DNA from: Panulirus ornatus
Taxonomy: Eukaryota; Arthropoda; Malacostraca; Decapoda; Palinuridae
NCBI RefSeq assembly: GCF_036320965.1
Contig: NC_092276.1
Coordinates: 7,752,156 to 7,816,155, forward strand
Direction: 5' to 3'
DNA length: 64,000 nucleotides
The notes below the pieces were generated by a model, which did no database searches, was not told the DNA's origin, and worked only from the letters and a program-made list of their open reading frames with translations. Positions 36,006 to 48,414 of this stretch are shown in pieces. Positions within the stretch are counted from its first letter, which is position 1; every line of letters starts with the position of its first letter. The translations under genes were made by a program, and so were the position numbers.

Positions 36006-36609
36006 TTGGTCAGAAAACAATCAAATGAATGTCTAGTCTTTTAGAGAAGAGTAAATCTTTGACATACGTTTCATTATGGAAGTTGCATGTGTTGTCATTG
36101 CAGGGAGGGTGCAGAGATGACTGCTGCTCTGTGTAGTTTTTGGCATTCACATGTGTTAGTCCACGGGGCTTACATGCTGGCAGCGATTTTCTGACACAAA
36201 GTAGTTTCTTATTTAAAGTCTCATACACAGTTCATAGAAATATTGACAATTTCCTTTTTCAGATGTATAAACAAATGTATTATTGAAAATTAGTTACCTC
36301 AGTGAAAAGATGGATGTTGAATTAAAATAATGATGGCTCTCATTTCTGCTAAATCCTGGGATCAATATATGAATAATCAGTTAATCAGTCAGTCTGATAA
36401 ACTCATGATAGGTGGACCATGTAAGCAAGAATACATGAGTGTAGTATATGAATGCACACTTGCTAAGGGGAATATGCATGAATGTACACTTGCTAAGGGA
36501 AATATGCATGAATGTACACTTGCTAAGGAGAATATGTATATCTGAATGGGGGATTGAATGAGGGACTCTGTTTCCACATATTTACAGATCATGGGAACTG
36601 CTGACATAC
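36006..36609. other. Host intron or 3' region with a 30 bp minisatellite
   Basis: No gene was recognised except the repeat at 36450-36539. If the minus-strand host exons are real, this lies downstream of the 36610 exon and may be intron before an unseen last exon. Confidence 0.35.
36450..36539. repeat. 30 bp minisatellite, three copies
   Basis: Units 36450-36479, 36480-36509 and 36510-36539 read GAATGYACACTTGCTAAGGR and on to AATATGYAT, with only a few substitutions. Confidence 0.92.
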
Positions 36610-36719
36610 CTGTGTACATCTGCGTTAGGGTCATGGCATGGTTGAGTTTTATTCCGAGCCACACAGGGACATTCACACTCAAGCAAACAGGTGTCATGGC
36701 ACTCCATCAGTTCCTCATC
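36610..36719 (-). CDS. Internal exon, probable alpha-2/delta calcium-channel subunit (C-terminal Cys-rich part)
   Basis: A 110 bp minus-strand exon with a good acceptor (TTGCCCTTTCAG before 36719) and an ideal donor (CAG followed by GTATGT at 36609-36604). It starts in phase 0 and ends two bases into a codon. It encodes DEELMECHDTCLLECECPCV then ARNKTQPCHDPNADVH, 36 complete codons with seven cysteines. In alpha-2/delta proteins, as recalled, a Cys-rich stretch with R-x-x-P-x-x-C follows the TNL-type strand near the C-terminus; the order here agrees. Identity rests mainly on the upstream exon at 43693-43910, whose donor phase matches. The last exon (membrane anchor) was not found. Confidence 0.6.
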
Positions 36720-36888
36720 CTGAAAGGGCAACAGAGTGTTATCATACTGTCTGGTACATAACTTTCGCGTCAAGCTTATTACAATGTTTGACATTTACTG
36801 TGTTTATGATATCAAGGACATAAATAATGCACTTACCAAATTATTATATCTAAATTAACAAATCTAGTCAAGCACATAACCATGATAT

Positions 36889-37208
36889 TTATTTCTTTAT
36901 TTATTATACTTTGTCGCTGTCTCCCGCGTTAGCGAGGTAGCACAAGGAAACAGACGAAAGAATGGCCCACCCCACCCACATACACATGTATATACATACA
37001 CATCTACACACGCACATATACATACCTATACATCTCAACGTTTACATATATATATATACACACTGTCTGCCTTTATTCATTCCCATCGCCACCCCGCCAC
37101 ACATGAAATGACAACCCCCTCCCCCCGCATGTGTGCAAGGTAACATTAGGAAAAGACAACAAAGGCCACATTCATTCACACTCAGTCTCTAGCTGTCATG
37201 TATAATGC
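36889..37208 (-). mobile_element. RTE-A solo long 3'UTR (A22) with target duplication
   Basis: About 320 bp: TTATTTATTTATTATA tail, stem-loop and long 3'UTR. Identical ACCATGATAT lies at 36879-36888 and 37209-37218. It falls within the intron between the two host exons. Confidence 0.85.
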
Positions 37209-37218
37209 ACCATGATAT

Positions 37219-38759
37219 GGTACAAAATTTTAGTGTCTGCTTTACTACTATCATCAGATACATAGAGTATGATTCACAGCTACACTGGCTATTGATATAT
37301 GTAGTGTTTATTACAGAATTACATTATGTAACATACATGTCCAATGTATGATATATAACTTCAATATCAACCATACGAATAGGCGTATGTATTCGTATAG
37401 GATCATGGCATCTGGTACACTGCTACTGCTAGAACAAAATCTAGTATATTCCCAACTTGTCTCCAACATAACCAGAAACATGACTAGAGTGTCTAAAAAC
37501 ACTTCTTCCCTATAATTTCTGGTTCACTTGATAGGGGGTACTTTGTCAGGTATGAAAGCAAACATCCTGAGAAATCAGACACTGAATCCAAGCAAGGCAA
37601 AAGGCAAAATCTCTCCCCATTCCCAGTATTCATCCAGAACAGACTGACCTACTGCACTCAAGCAAGAGTTCTATGGTCATCATCTTGCTCTTCTCCACCC
37701 AAGGCCATTACTATCGTAAGTCACCCAATCAGGATACAATAGTACCACCTGGAAACAGAGCCATATGCCTATATAATGGAAAGCAAGTATCAAAGCAATC
37801 TCAGAAAGAATCTCTGGATTTAATGCAGTCTCTGCCACCCTAGTGCCTACTGAGCAGGCAAAGGCCATCAAGTCATTAGCAAATTTCAAGTTAAAATATA
37901 ACCATGACATATGACACTCCACACTTACTGCACTATACCATCTAACCCTACATGTAAGGAGTATCATGAACTTGCCCATGAGTTAAGTCATAAGCCCACC
38001 CAGGGCACTTAATTTTCTCATGTTCTAGGTTTAATATCATATAAGCAGGATCCCCCTGGTATGTATGTGTAACATCTTCCAGAGTGGCTTCCAGTGCATC
38101 CAAATGCCATTTTAAGTTTTCAACAAACATTGCAAGCAGTTTGAGTTAGCATACATGAAATTAAAGTTACAAAATGTGTATGAACCTAATCAGTCAATGA
38201 AATTTCATGTGATACAGAGAGAACAGAATTCTGCATCAAAAGCATATGGACTCAAATATTGGTCAGCATCAGTGGAGCGAGGACATTACCATACACCAGG
38301 AGTACTGTTATACACTAGTAGTCCTAGTCCATGCCCTTCCTTTTCCCAGATATAGGTAATCAGACTCCTTCTCAGCAAAGGGTAATAGTACTCAAGACCA
38401 AGCAGGAAATAACTGCTTGTTGTCCTTAGACTCCTTAAACTGTGTCAATACCAGGTTCTCAAGTAACATACCATTCCTGATTTCCCATCCATCAACATAG
38501 TGAAAGCCCTTGCCATCTCCAAGACAGACAGAACAGCTACAACAGAATGTCAGGTAGTCAGAACCAGTCTATCACCACAGTTAATCCAACTGTATGATTA
38601 CTAAGGAATACAAAGGTCTTCTCAATGCTGTTTGTGATAGTGGAAGAGATTAGGAATTCATAGATTAGTGTGGTATGAGTAGAAAGGCATACATATGAAC
38701 TGAAGAGAAAAACCTGTAGAATTTGTATGTAAGTACAGAGGTGCAAATGTCAGTTGTGA
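37219..38759. other. Intronic sequence, no gene recognised
   Basis: Several medium open stretches on the minus strand (for example 37680-37979 with NLKFANDLMAFACS) could be remnants of a polymerase palm region, but no further motif supports that. Confidence 0.35.
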
Positions 38760-39060
38760 ACTTGAAGCAAAGTATTTATCAAGTCTGTTCTTAAAAGTAT
38801 CTATGATACTGCTTGCAGCTACTCAAACTGGGAAATCATCACACATTAACAATCCTGTTGAAGAAAAAGTAATTGGCCTCATTTGAGGTGAAAAGTTTGC
38901 CTACAAGTTTGTAGCCATTACTACAGGTGAAATCAGTGGTTTGTTAAACTGAGTTTATCAGTCTTTTATCAGTTTGAATTAGTTAAATGCAGTGTATCTT
39001 CCTTAAGCTAGACTAGTTGTAAGGGTGTCAAGTTTCGGATGTATACAAGGTTTGAGAAGA
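38760..39060 (-). mobile_element. Possible CR1-like 3' fragment
   Basis: The pattern (GTATTTATCAAGTCTGTTCT, an AACAATCCTGTTGAAGAAAA segment, then CTCATTTGAGGTGAAAAG) resembles the C-terminal coding part of decapod CR1-like repeats read in reverse. No intact motif remains. Confidence 0.35.
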
Positions 39061-40045
39061 AAAATCATGGACATGGACACATTAGAATTGTACACAAATT
39101 TCCAAGAAAATCATTTCTTAGCAATGTAGTATTTCACTTTGACATGTAAGAAACCTTCCTACCTATGAAACCACATACCCACTCAGACAAAATATCTACA
39201 ACCCAGAATGGCTTTTCTTTTTCCTCCAGGAACCTTCACAGAACCCAGATTCTTAAAACTATGGATCCTGGAGGATCCAGAATTCAAGGTATGCTATCTG
39301 GGTTTCGAAGGAAGGTCTATGGTTGCTCGAATTACCATCCTTGACCTCCTTCCCTCTCCAGAATAGTTTACTGAGTCTGTGTCGAATATACCTAAATTTA
39401 AGTGTTAGACTTGGATAGAGGTACTTCAAAGCTTGAAAGACATTTTATCAATGTAATGAATTCTTCCATGTGACCTCATACTTATAAGGATGGCCACCTA
39501 TTCAGTTTTACAAATACCAGTCAATCGAAATGTGTAGCTCTTCTAAGGAATGGCCAAGGTGAATATTTTCACTCCAATTCAACTCTAACATCTCATATGA
39601 TGATATTCTCCATTTCAACAAGCACCTCCATAATGTGAGCACTTAATCCGAATATTACAAGTTCAGATATACAGAATTCCCTTGAAGAACACTGAAGGAC
39701 CCCATGGTCAGCAAAACTGTGGATGGCATACCTAGAGATGGTTGGTGCCAGACTCGGTAACAAGCAGCATGTGGCCACTTGACACTTGCCAAATGCATGG
39801 ATAAAAATTCTGGGGGTGCTGTGGATAACCACAGATACTCAAAACTTGAAGCCATGATTAGTAAAATGGTATACATTTTTCTGAGTGTGTACACTCATAA
39901 AAGTAGTGGGCAAAACAGTGTCAGGCAAGGGATCTTTGTAACTGAACAGTTTATTTTCCTTTGTTTGCAGCATTCAGATTTACTCCACAATTCTCAAAAA
40001 AAATATCTCACATCACTGCAAGGTTCAGAAACTCCCTAGAAACCT
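39061..40045. other. Intronic sequence, nothing recognised
   Basis: No gene, terminal repeat or family similarity could be supported. Confidence 0.35.
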
Positions 40046-40395
40046 TAAAATACCCATCATGCTTCAACTTCAGTTCACACACTATGAACAAAAATGGCTG
40101 ACTTAAGACAATATTTTGCCAAAAGGCAGGGTTAGCAAGTAACACTCACCACAGGAATATGCTACCTAAAATACCCATCAAGCTTCAACTTCAGTTCACA
40201 CACTATGAACATAAACAGCTGACTTAAGACAATAGTTTGCCAAAAGGCAGGGCTAGCATGCAACATTCACCACAGGAATATGCTACCAAGAATGAGTTGT
40301 GCTCATGCTGTCAAGTGTTATGTGTGATATAGGGAGGTTTTATGTTTGAGGACGAGTGCCAGCAATCTAGGTGTGGGTAAAGCAGAATGAAAAGG
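40046..40395 (-). repeat. Dispersed repeat C, copy C4, with 121 bp tandem duplication
   Basis: Reverse orientation. Units 40046-40166 and 40167-40287 are direct copies (landmarks GCTTCAACTTCAGTTCACAC, TTTGCCAAAAGGCAGGG, CACCACAGGAATATGCTACC). The next part matches the other end of repeat C (GAATGAGTTGTGCTCATGCT). Confidence 0.75.
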
Positions 40396-40639
40396 CAGAT
40401 ACCTGATTCAAAGGAGTGACAGTTGATAGATACTTAAGTGCTCAAGTGCTGGTTCATTCTGCAACTGTCACTAACCCTTCTGGTACCTAGGTGGGTAGTA
40501 CCAATAATCTGGTCATTAGCTGCCTTCTACCTCCTATCTCGAGAGAGAGCGAGAGTTTATCTACAACAAGTATGGCTAGTATGATGAGTTCGTTACGCAT
40601 CTTGCATGGCTAGTGTGAAGAGCTCACAGAACATCCTGC

Positions 40640-41815
40640 ATGGCTAGCATGAAGAGTTCACTGCAAGTCTTGTTTGGCTATTCTGGAGAGTTCACTGCAC
40701 ATCTTACTTGGCCAATACTGATTCTCTCTGTCACCACCAGTCCTCCCTCATTATATGTTAATGCTTACTTCATCTGGCACTGTTTTCAACCATTTATACA
40801 AGCTTCTTTTGAATGTTTCTGCACATATTTCATGCATGTTTTTTATTTTGCTTGGGAGTGCACTGAATAATCTGTCCAGCTTAAGTTCTGGATTTCTATC
40901 ATATTCTTTTTAATATATATTTTGGTACATCCAAGGGTATCATTGCAGAACTAATAAATATTTCATACTTGTTGAGTGACTTTCAGATTCAGTGCCAAAT
41001 ACTGTACTGTCCTTCATACACTTGCTTAGTTGCTATACATAAATCATAATGTAGCTTTCTTGTCTTCATTCTAATACTGTAAAGTTTGAGTTTTGATAGT
41101 AAAATGTTTCTAAATTCTCTCAACTGGTTTATTTCTGTTTTCTTGAATAGTGACCAAATGGTACACCAGAATTCAATTTTGCTTCATGTGTAAACACATT
41201 TTCATCATTAGTTTTCTGTTTTGTAGTGAATGTTCTCACTTCCATACCACTCAATAATTTGCTCAACAGAGTAATCTTGTCAATATAAGCTTTGAATTTA
41301 ACTTTCTCATTTAAGATGACTCCTATGTCTTTGCTATTTGTTTCACTTTCAATCACTTTCACTTTTGGGCATTTGTGCTGTCACCAACATACTGCTAATC
41401 TTTCCATACTTTATTTGCTCGAATCTATCTCCAGAGAATTCCATTAGGTACACTTCTGCCCATTTGTAGATTTTTCTATGTATTTTGCCAAGGCTTGTTG
41501 ATCATCTCATTTTGCTCAGCAAAGCATCATGCTGTAATGCCCTTGCTCTGTCAGTGTTTGTTATCTTTGTCATAAAGAGAACTGAGGCTAATACCACTGC
41601 TTGTGGTTCCATTTGCATCTACTTTGAATTCCCAGTTCTTTAGTTTCTTTGGTCCATCTTCCTATTCTGGTCCTACTGCTTTGTTTTGTACTCTCTCTAG
41701 TACATTGCTGTGGTCTATTTTGTCAAAGGCCTTGCAAAATTGAGAGAGAGGATGTCTAATTTTTTCCCTCTTGGCATTAAAATTTCACAGGTGGTTCCAT
41801 AGTGAGAGACTTCAT
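40640..41815 (-). mobile_element. CR1/L2-like RT fossil
   Basis: Minus-strand motifs in order: FAKAFDKIDHSNVLERVQNK near 41740, KVIESETNSKDIGVILNEKV then FKAYIDKI near 41350-41270, a decayed W-SP-like segment near 41160, and LFSALPSKIKNMHEICAETF then KRSLYKWLKTVPDEV near 40880-40760. This order matches the end of CR1/L2-type polymerases. Many stops; catalytic box not found. Confidence 0.65.
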
Positions 41816-41899
41816 ACCTCCCTGTGAGTACCTACAACAGACTTTACCATTAGGCAGGCTAACAAATAACACTCACAACATATCAAGCATGTTTAACAA

Positions 41900-42420
41900 T
41901 CCTGAATTGTACAATACTCAATCCTGAACTCATCTGGAACTGTTTTAGCCATTCATCGCGGCATCTTTTGAATATTTCTGTGCCTATCCCACATAGCGTT
42001 CTTATTTCACTTGGCATAACACTGAATAACCTTTCCATTTCTCACTGAACTTATACATATTTGTTTGATATCTTCTTGGTGTGTTCCAAATTATTATGGC
42101 AAACTTAATCATTCTGTTTCTTCCTTCTTGGGAAACTTTTAAACTATGTAACTTTTTAAAACCTACATATTTGTTCCCAAGCATTGATTATTCTAAATCT
42201 TTCTCTTTTTTCTAGACTGAGAAGATAAAGATCAATTAACCTCTACTGATATTTTCTTCAATCATATTTGTGAAATGGTTCTTGAACCCTTCTAGTCTGT
42301 TAATTCCTCATCTTAGTGGAGACCCTAAAATGCAACAGTATTACATTTGCTTCATGTGCATGTAATGAAGAACTTCAATGCTTTACCTTTTTGTGACTAT
42401 TCTCAGTGTTACTCCACTCA
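41900..42420 (-). mobile_element. Second CR1/L2-like C-terminal fossil
   Basis: Minus-strand pieces RLIDLYLLSLEKRE, MIKFAIIIWNTP and MAKTVPDEFRI correspond to the same C-terminal section as in the neighbouring element, so this is a separate copy in the same orientation. Confidence 0.55.
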
Positions 42421-43264
42421 TTAGTTATCCAAATAATATAATTCAATCAGTGTGTTCTCCATTTTTACGACTACTTAGTCTCTAACTATACCCTCTTCAT
42501 AAATTGCCTTTACTACTGGCTTTGTTATGTCTGATAACTTTTCAAGAGTCACTTTGTCAAATGTCTCTTCATCTAAATATAGCAGATTCTCCTCTGCAGC
42601 AACTAGGGGATTTTACACACACACTGCTTTCTTTCTTTTTTTGGACCTCTCGGCCACAGATGTTAGACTAGGAACCAAACTGGACATGAAAAGAAATGTC
42701 AAGTGCTGTAAAAGAGATGTCTTACAATATCAACAAGGGCTGTGTTAAATATATCTAAAGGTGTGAGTACAGTGCAGTACAACTCATTCTTCAAGGTTTT
42801 GATGTGAAGAGATGAATCATGCTATCCCATGTTACTGACTGGCACAAATAACATTACAATAAGAAGTTAGCTGTTACTAATAATGTAGAGAACCTTCGTG
42901 AGAGGGAGGTTCCCAGAATTTCATCAGGTTAGTAGGGATCTGTGTCTATAAAGGCTGGTCTGTGAGGGCAGGACACACACCAAATGCAGGCAGAGTCAGA
43001 AAAAAGAAGTTACGTATCTATAATTTTTTGAGGGCTGTGATCAGAAAATTCTATTATTTACATTGCATTTCTCTAAGCATATGTAAAATAAAAAAATAAA
43101 AGTATGTTCAAGAACACTCCATGGCTTTTTACTGGGGGGAAATGCTGTTCCAGACTTACACAGCATTAGTTATCTCCATCTAATACATATACAGAATTAT
43201 AATCAAAAACATGATTTCCCTTTGTGGAGAACTAGATCTAGGTAGTTTAGAATCAGTAGATGGT
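42421..43264. other. Intronic sequence, nothing recognised
   Basis: No repeat family or exon could be supported. A short piece near 42780 (CAACTCATTCTTCAAGG) resembles repeat C. Confidence 0.35.
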
Positions 43265-43400
43265 TTCCAACAAGGTCTATTGGACCTGGTTGTGGATAAG
43301 GGGCTGCAGTTTTAGTGTATTACACACGACAACTAGAGAATGGTTTTGAGCAAATGAGGCCATTTCTTCATCGGTTCCTAGTGCTGCCATTGTTAAAGTG
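43265..43400 (+). mobile_element. Old RTE-A long-3'UTR fragment (A23)
   Basis: Diverged match to the long 3'UTR: GGACCTGGTTGTGGATAAGG, TTTTAGTGTATTACACACGA, CAACTAGAGAATGG and TCGGTTCCTAGTGCTGCC. No coding part or tail. Confidence 0.55.
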
Positions 43401-43692
43401 AGAAACAATGAACAAACATGAAAAAAAGAAAAAATCAGTATCTCTAAGACCTAACCACATGGAAATGAGACCAGAAAAATGTCTATGCATAATTAGGATA
43501 CTTATCTAAAAAAAAATATCTTGAGAATTACTGATCATGTGAAAAAGTAAAACATAAGTGCTGGACCTAAGACTATTTCTTTTATAAACTTATTCATCAA
43601 ACTGCCTTACTATTTACTAAAATAAAAAATCAAAAGACAGTTTATATTACGCTGGATCCCTCTAACAGACAGTAACTGGAAATATACAGTAC

Positions 43693-43910
43693 TAGATATG
43701 GATCACAATGACAGGTGTCATGTGTTAGCCTTTTGGTGCGGACCACAAGGAAGAGATTGGTAGAGGGAATTCTGTGCACTACGTATGTGGCAGCCTCGTA
43801 GTATGTGCTGTAACCACTCAGACCCAGTGACCAGAAGTAGAAAGTCAAATCTCGTTCATAATCGTGACACCCTCGACGCTGCAACAGCTTGCTGCCAATC
43901 ATGTCGCGAG
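43693..43910 (-). CDS. Internal exon, probable voltage-gated calcium-channel alpha-2/delta subunit
   Basis: A 218 bp exon. Acceptor AATTCCTCAG precedes 43910; the first two bases finish a split codon; 72 codons follow. The donor is CTA followed by GTACTG (weak consensus but in phase 0, matching the exon at 36719). It encodes RDMIGSKLLQRRGCHDYERD, LTFYFWSLGLSGYSTYYEAA, TYVVHRIPSTNLFLVVRTKR and LTHDTCHCDPYL. The order C...YF(F/W)...SG...(I/V)...TNL(I/L)F(V/I)(V/M)V...C.C(D) is what is remembered from the region before the membrane anchor of vertebrate alpha-2/delta proteins, an auxiliary extracellular subunit that promotes channel trafficking. A related VWA/Cache protein is the main alternative. 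Confidence 0.62.
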
Positions 43911-44068
43911 CTGAGGAATTTTTTAAAATAAAGATTTTTAATTTTTATGGAAATGACATTAGAATAAGAGGCACATTAATATACTTCATATTTAAGATAC
44001 ATAGATTATGGCTGTCATGGGCTCATTAAAAGTAAGACATCTACCATCATATTCTATATTATATCTCA

Positions 44069-47000
44069 TTTTTTATTGTACTTAACCACTGTCTCCCACG
44101 TCAGCGAGGTAATGCAAGGAAACAGATGAGGAATGGCCCAACCCACCCACATACATATGTATATACATAAACATCCAAGCACGCACATATGCATACATAT
44201 ACATTTCAACATATACATACACAGACATATACATATATACACATGTACATATCCACACTTACTGCCTTCATCCATTCCTCTCGCCACCCCGCCACACACA
44301 AAATAGCATCCCCCCCTCAAGCAAGGCAGTGCCAGGAACACACAAAAAAGCCACTCATTCACACTCAGTCTCTAGATGTCATATATAATTCACCAAAACC
44401 ACAGCTCCCTTTCCACATCCAGGCCACACAGATGTTTCCATGGTTTACCCAAGACGCTTCACATGCCCTGGTTCAATCCATTGACAGCACATCAACCCCG
44501 GTATACCACATCGTTCCAATTCTCTCTATTCTTTGCATGCCTTTCACCCTCCTGTATGTTCAGGCCCTGATCGCTCAAAATCTTTTTCTCTCCATCCTTC
44601 CACCTCCAATTTGGTCTCCCACTTCTCCCTCTTCCCTCCACCTCTGACACATATATCCTCTTTGTCAATCTTTCCTCACTCATTCTCTCCATGTGTCCAA
44701 ACCATTTCAACAAACCCTCTTCTGCTCTCTTAACCACAGTATTTTTATTACCACACATCTCTCTTACCCTTTCATTACTTACTCGATCAAACCACCTCAC
44801 GCCACATACTGTCCTCAAGCATTTCATTTCCAACACATCCACCCTCCTCTGCACAACCCTATCTATAGCCTTTCCTCACTCATTCTCTCCATGTGTCCAA
44901 ACCATTTCAACAAACCCTCTTCTGCTCTCTTAACCACAGTATTTTTATTACCACACATCTCTCTTACCCTTTCATTACTTACTCGATCAAACCACCTCAT
45001 ACCACATACTGTCCTCAAGCATTTCATTTCCAACACATCCACCCTCCTCTGCACAACCTATCTATAGCCCATGTCTCACAACCATATAACATTGTTGGAA
45101 CCACTATTCCCAAACATACCCAATTTTGCTCTTCGAGATAACACTCTCGCTTTCCACACATTCTTCAATGCTCCAAGAACCTTCACTCCCTCCCCCACCA
45201 TGTCACTCACTTCCACTTCCATGGTTCCATCTGCTGCTAAGTCCACTCCCATATATCTAAAACACTTCACTTCCTCCAGATTTTGTCCATTCAAACTTAC
45301 CTCCCAATTGATCTGTCCCTCAACCCTACTGACCCTAATAACCTTGCTCTTATTCACATTTACTCCCAACTTTCTTCTTCCACACATTTTACCAAACTCA
45401 GTCACCAAGCAGTTTCTCACCCGAATCAACCATCAGCGCTGTATCATCAGCGAACAAAAACTGACTCACTTCCCAAGCCCTCTCATCCAAAACAGAGTGC
45501 ATACTTACCCCTCTCTCCAAAACTCTTGCATTTATCTCCCTAACCACCCCATCCATAAACAAATCAAACAAACACGGAAACATCACACATCCCTGCCGCA
45601 AACCGACATTCACTGAGAACCAATCACTTTCCTCTCTTCCTACTCATACACATGCCTCACATCCTCGATAAAAACTTTTTTCTGCTTCTAGCAACTTACC
45701 TCCCACACCATACACTCTCAACACCTTCCACAAAGCATCTCTATCCACACAATCATATGCCTTCTCCAGGTCCGTAAATGCGGCATACAAATCCATCTGT
45801 TTTTCTAAGTATTTCTCACACACATTCTTCAAAGCAAACACCTGATCCACACATCCTCTACCACTTCTGCGACCACAGTGCTCTTCCCCAATCTGATGAT
45901 CTGTACATGTCCCCACCCTCTCAATCAAGATCCTCCCAAACAATTTCCCAGGAACACTCAAACTTATACCTCTGTAATTTGAACACTCACCTTTATCCCT
46001 TTTGCTTTTGTACAATGGCACCATGCATGCATTCCGCCAATCCTCAGGCATTTCACCATGATCCATACATACTTTGAATATCCTTACCAACCAATCAACA
46101 ACATTCACCCCCTTTTTTAATAAATTCCATTGCAATACCATCCAAACCTGCCACCTTCCCGGCTTTCATCCTCCACAAAGCTTTCACTGCTTCTACCAAA
46201 CCATTCTCCCTGACCCTCTCACTTAGCACATCATCCCGACTAAAACACCATATATCTGCCACTCTCTCATCAAACACATTCAACAATCCTTTAAAATATT
46301 CACTCCATCTCCTTCTCACTTGTTCTTACCTCCCCATTTGCACCCTTCTCCAATGTTCCCATTTGTTCTCTTGTCTTATGCACTTTATTTACCTCATTCC
46401 AAAACATCTTTTTATTCTCCCTAAAATTTAATGATACTCTCTCACCCCAACTCTCACTTGCCCTCTTTTTCACCTCTCGCACCCTTCTCACGACTTCCTG
46501 CCCCCCTCTTTTATACATCTCTCAGTCATTTGCACTACTTCCCTGCAAAAATTGTCCAAATGCTTCTCTCTTCTCTTTCACTAACAATCCTACTTTTTCA
46601 TTTCACCACTCACTACCCTTTCTAATCTGCCCATCTCCCATCTCATGACACATGCATCATTTGGGCAAGCCATCACTGCTTCCCTAAATACATCCTCTCC
46701 CCTTAAGTCATTTGCTCTCACCTTTTGCCATTCTGCTCTAAATCTCTCCTGGTACTTCCTCACACAAGTCTCCTTTCCAAGTTCACTTACTCTCACTACT
46801 CTCTTCTCCCCAACATTCTCTCTTCTTTTCCGAAAAACCTTTACAAATCTTCACCTTCGCCTCCACAAGATAATGATCAGACATCCCTCCAGTTGCCCCC
46901 TCAACACATTAACATCCAAAAGTCTCTCTTTTACATGATTCTCAATTAACACGTAATCCAATAATGCCCTCTGGCTATCTCTCCTACTCACATACGTATA

Positions 47001-47692
47001 CTTATGTATATCTCTTTTTAAACCAGGTATTCCCAATCAAAAGTCCTCTTTCAGCACACAAATCCACAAGCTCTTCACCATTTCCATTTAGAACACTGAC
47101 CACTCCATGTACACCAATTATACCCTCAACTGCCACATTACTCACCTTTGCATTCATATCATCCATTACCATAACCTGGTCTTGTGCATCAAAGCTGCTA
47201 ACACACTCATTCAGCTGCTCCCAAAACTCTTGCCTCTTATGATCTTTCTGCTCATGACCAGGTGCATAGGCACCAATAATCACCCATCTCTCTCCATCCA
47301 CTTTCAGTTTTACCTATATCAACCTAAAGTTCACTTTCTTACAGTCTAACAGATATTCCCACAACTCCTGCTTCAGGAGGAATGCTACTCCTTCCTTTGC
47401 TCTAGTCCACTCACTAACCTCTGACTTTACTCCCAAGACATTCCCAAACCACTCTTCTCCTTTACCCTTGAGCTTCGTTTCACTCAGAGCCAAAACATCC
47501 TGGTTCCTTTCCTCAAACATACTACTTACTTCTCCTTTTTTCTCACCTTGGTTACATGCACACACATTTAGACACCCCAGTCTGAGCCTTCGAGGAGGAT
47601 GAGCACTCCCCGCACGACTCCTCCTTCTGTTTCCCCTTTTAGAAATTTGAATTCAAGGGGGGGGGGTGCATTTCTGGCCCCCTGCTCACATT
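44069..47692 (-). mobile_element. RTE-A copy A24, near full length
   Basis: From 47692 down: part of the 5'UTR (CTTTTAGAAATTTG region reversed, then GTGCTCATCCTCCTCG), an endonuclease frame LRLGCLNVCACNQGEKKG with SETKL near 47480, YAPG near 47270, DDMNAKV in place of GDLNAKV near 47150 (a probable inactivating change) and NTWFKK near 47020. Linker, RT with LDGIAMEFIKKG near 46130, KLFGRILIERV and DLEKAYDCVDRDALW near 45760 follow. FADDTALM lies near 45445. The C-terminal part carries a 200 bp duplication; then comes a diverged long 3'UTR with stem-loop. Several frame breaks. Confidence 0.88.
44670..45069 (-). repeat. 200 bp tandem duplication inside A24
   Basis: Two direct copies with an exact 200-base period (both start CTTTCCTCACTCATTCTC and end near CTATCTATAG), only a few differences apart. 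The unit spans the RVDVLEMKC to HMERMSEERL coding segment. Confidence 0.92.
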
Positions 47693-48149
47693 TCATGGCT
47701 GTATATTAACTTAACACATTATCTGGAATTTGTGTTGATTATGGCTAGTGTAACATAACTAAAGCATCATGATAACGGTACAGTAATCACTCGATACTCT
47801 CATAATTACCACAAAGTATTTTGTTACAGTGACTCAAGTGAGCTATCTCTTTAAAATATGTAATAATATCTGACTTTTTTACAATTTTCATGATGTGACC
47901 AAAGTGCATAAAGCCTCTCAGTTCACTCAAATATATCCTAAAACCATGTCAGAGTGTGCTATTGTGAAACATAGACTTCCATGCCAATAAGAACACTCCT
48001 TACCTTTCACATTACATACCAAGTTAATTCATCATGAGACTAAAGTCTTAATCCACACAAAACATCTGCACACTTTCTTGTTGGTAAGGATCATGACTGA
48101 ATTTAGGTACCTGGATAAAGACATGTTTAACATGTTTTAAACCTAAATT
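47693..48149. other. Unique sequence
   Basis: AT-rich, no gene or repeat recognised. Confidence 0.35.
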
Positions 48150-48370
48150 AGACTTTGTTCTTTCATTTTGGTCACCGCACTTCAGATGCACAAAATCTAA
48201 CAGACAAGGCCCAGAGGGGGTGCATCAAAGGTGGTAGCTGAAATAAGAGAGGAGATTTACAGGAAGTAGTCAGAAGTCTGCTTATCATGGATAAAAGGAG
48301 GAAAAGGCGACCATCACAACCTTTGAAATGTAAAGTGGGTTTGACAATGATGGCAGTAATTACCTACTTG
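48150..48370 (+). mobile_element. Possible CR1-like C-terminal fossil
   Basis: TTTGGTCACCGCACTTCAGA resembles the V/W-SPH motif. GATAAAAGGAGGAAAAGGCG and CACAACCTTTGAAATGTAAA correspond to the R-R-x-R-G-D-x-I-T-x-F-K segment of CR1-type elements. No open frame. Confidence 0.4.
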
Positions 48371-48414
48371 TACTTTATAGGGAGGGAGTTTTAAACTAAT
48401 GCATCCCTACCTCT

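Noticed and set aside
36490..36545. Peptide repeat ECTLAKGNMH as a possible secreted repeat protein
   Set aside because: It is the translation of a 30 bp minisatellite in probable intron sequence, with no signal peptide, splice sites or longer context.
37680..38130. Two overlapping minus-strand frames as host exons
   Set aside because: No splice sites of quality, no recognisable domain and AT-rich composition. Possibly old transposon coding, but not supportable.
44300..45070. Possible CRISPR-like or satellite array because of the repeated block in A24
   Set aside because: Only two long direct copies without spacers, inside a retrotransposon coding region of a eukaryotic genome.
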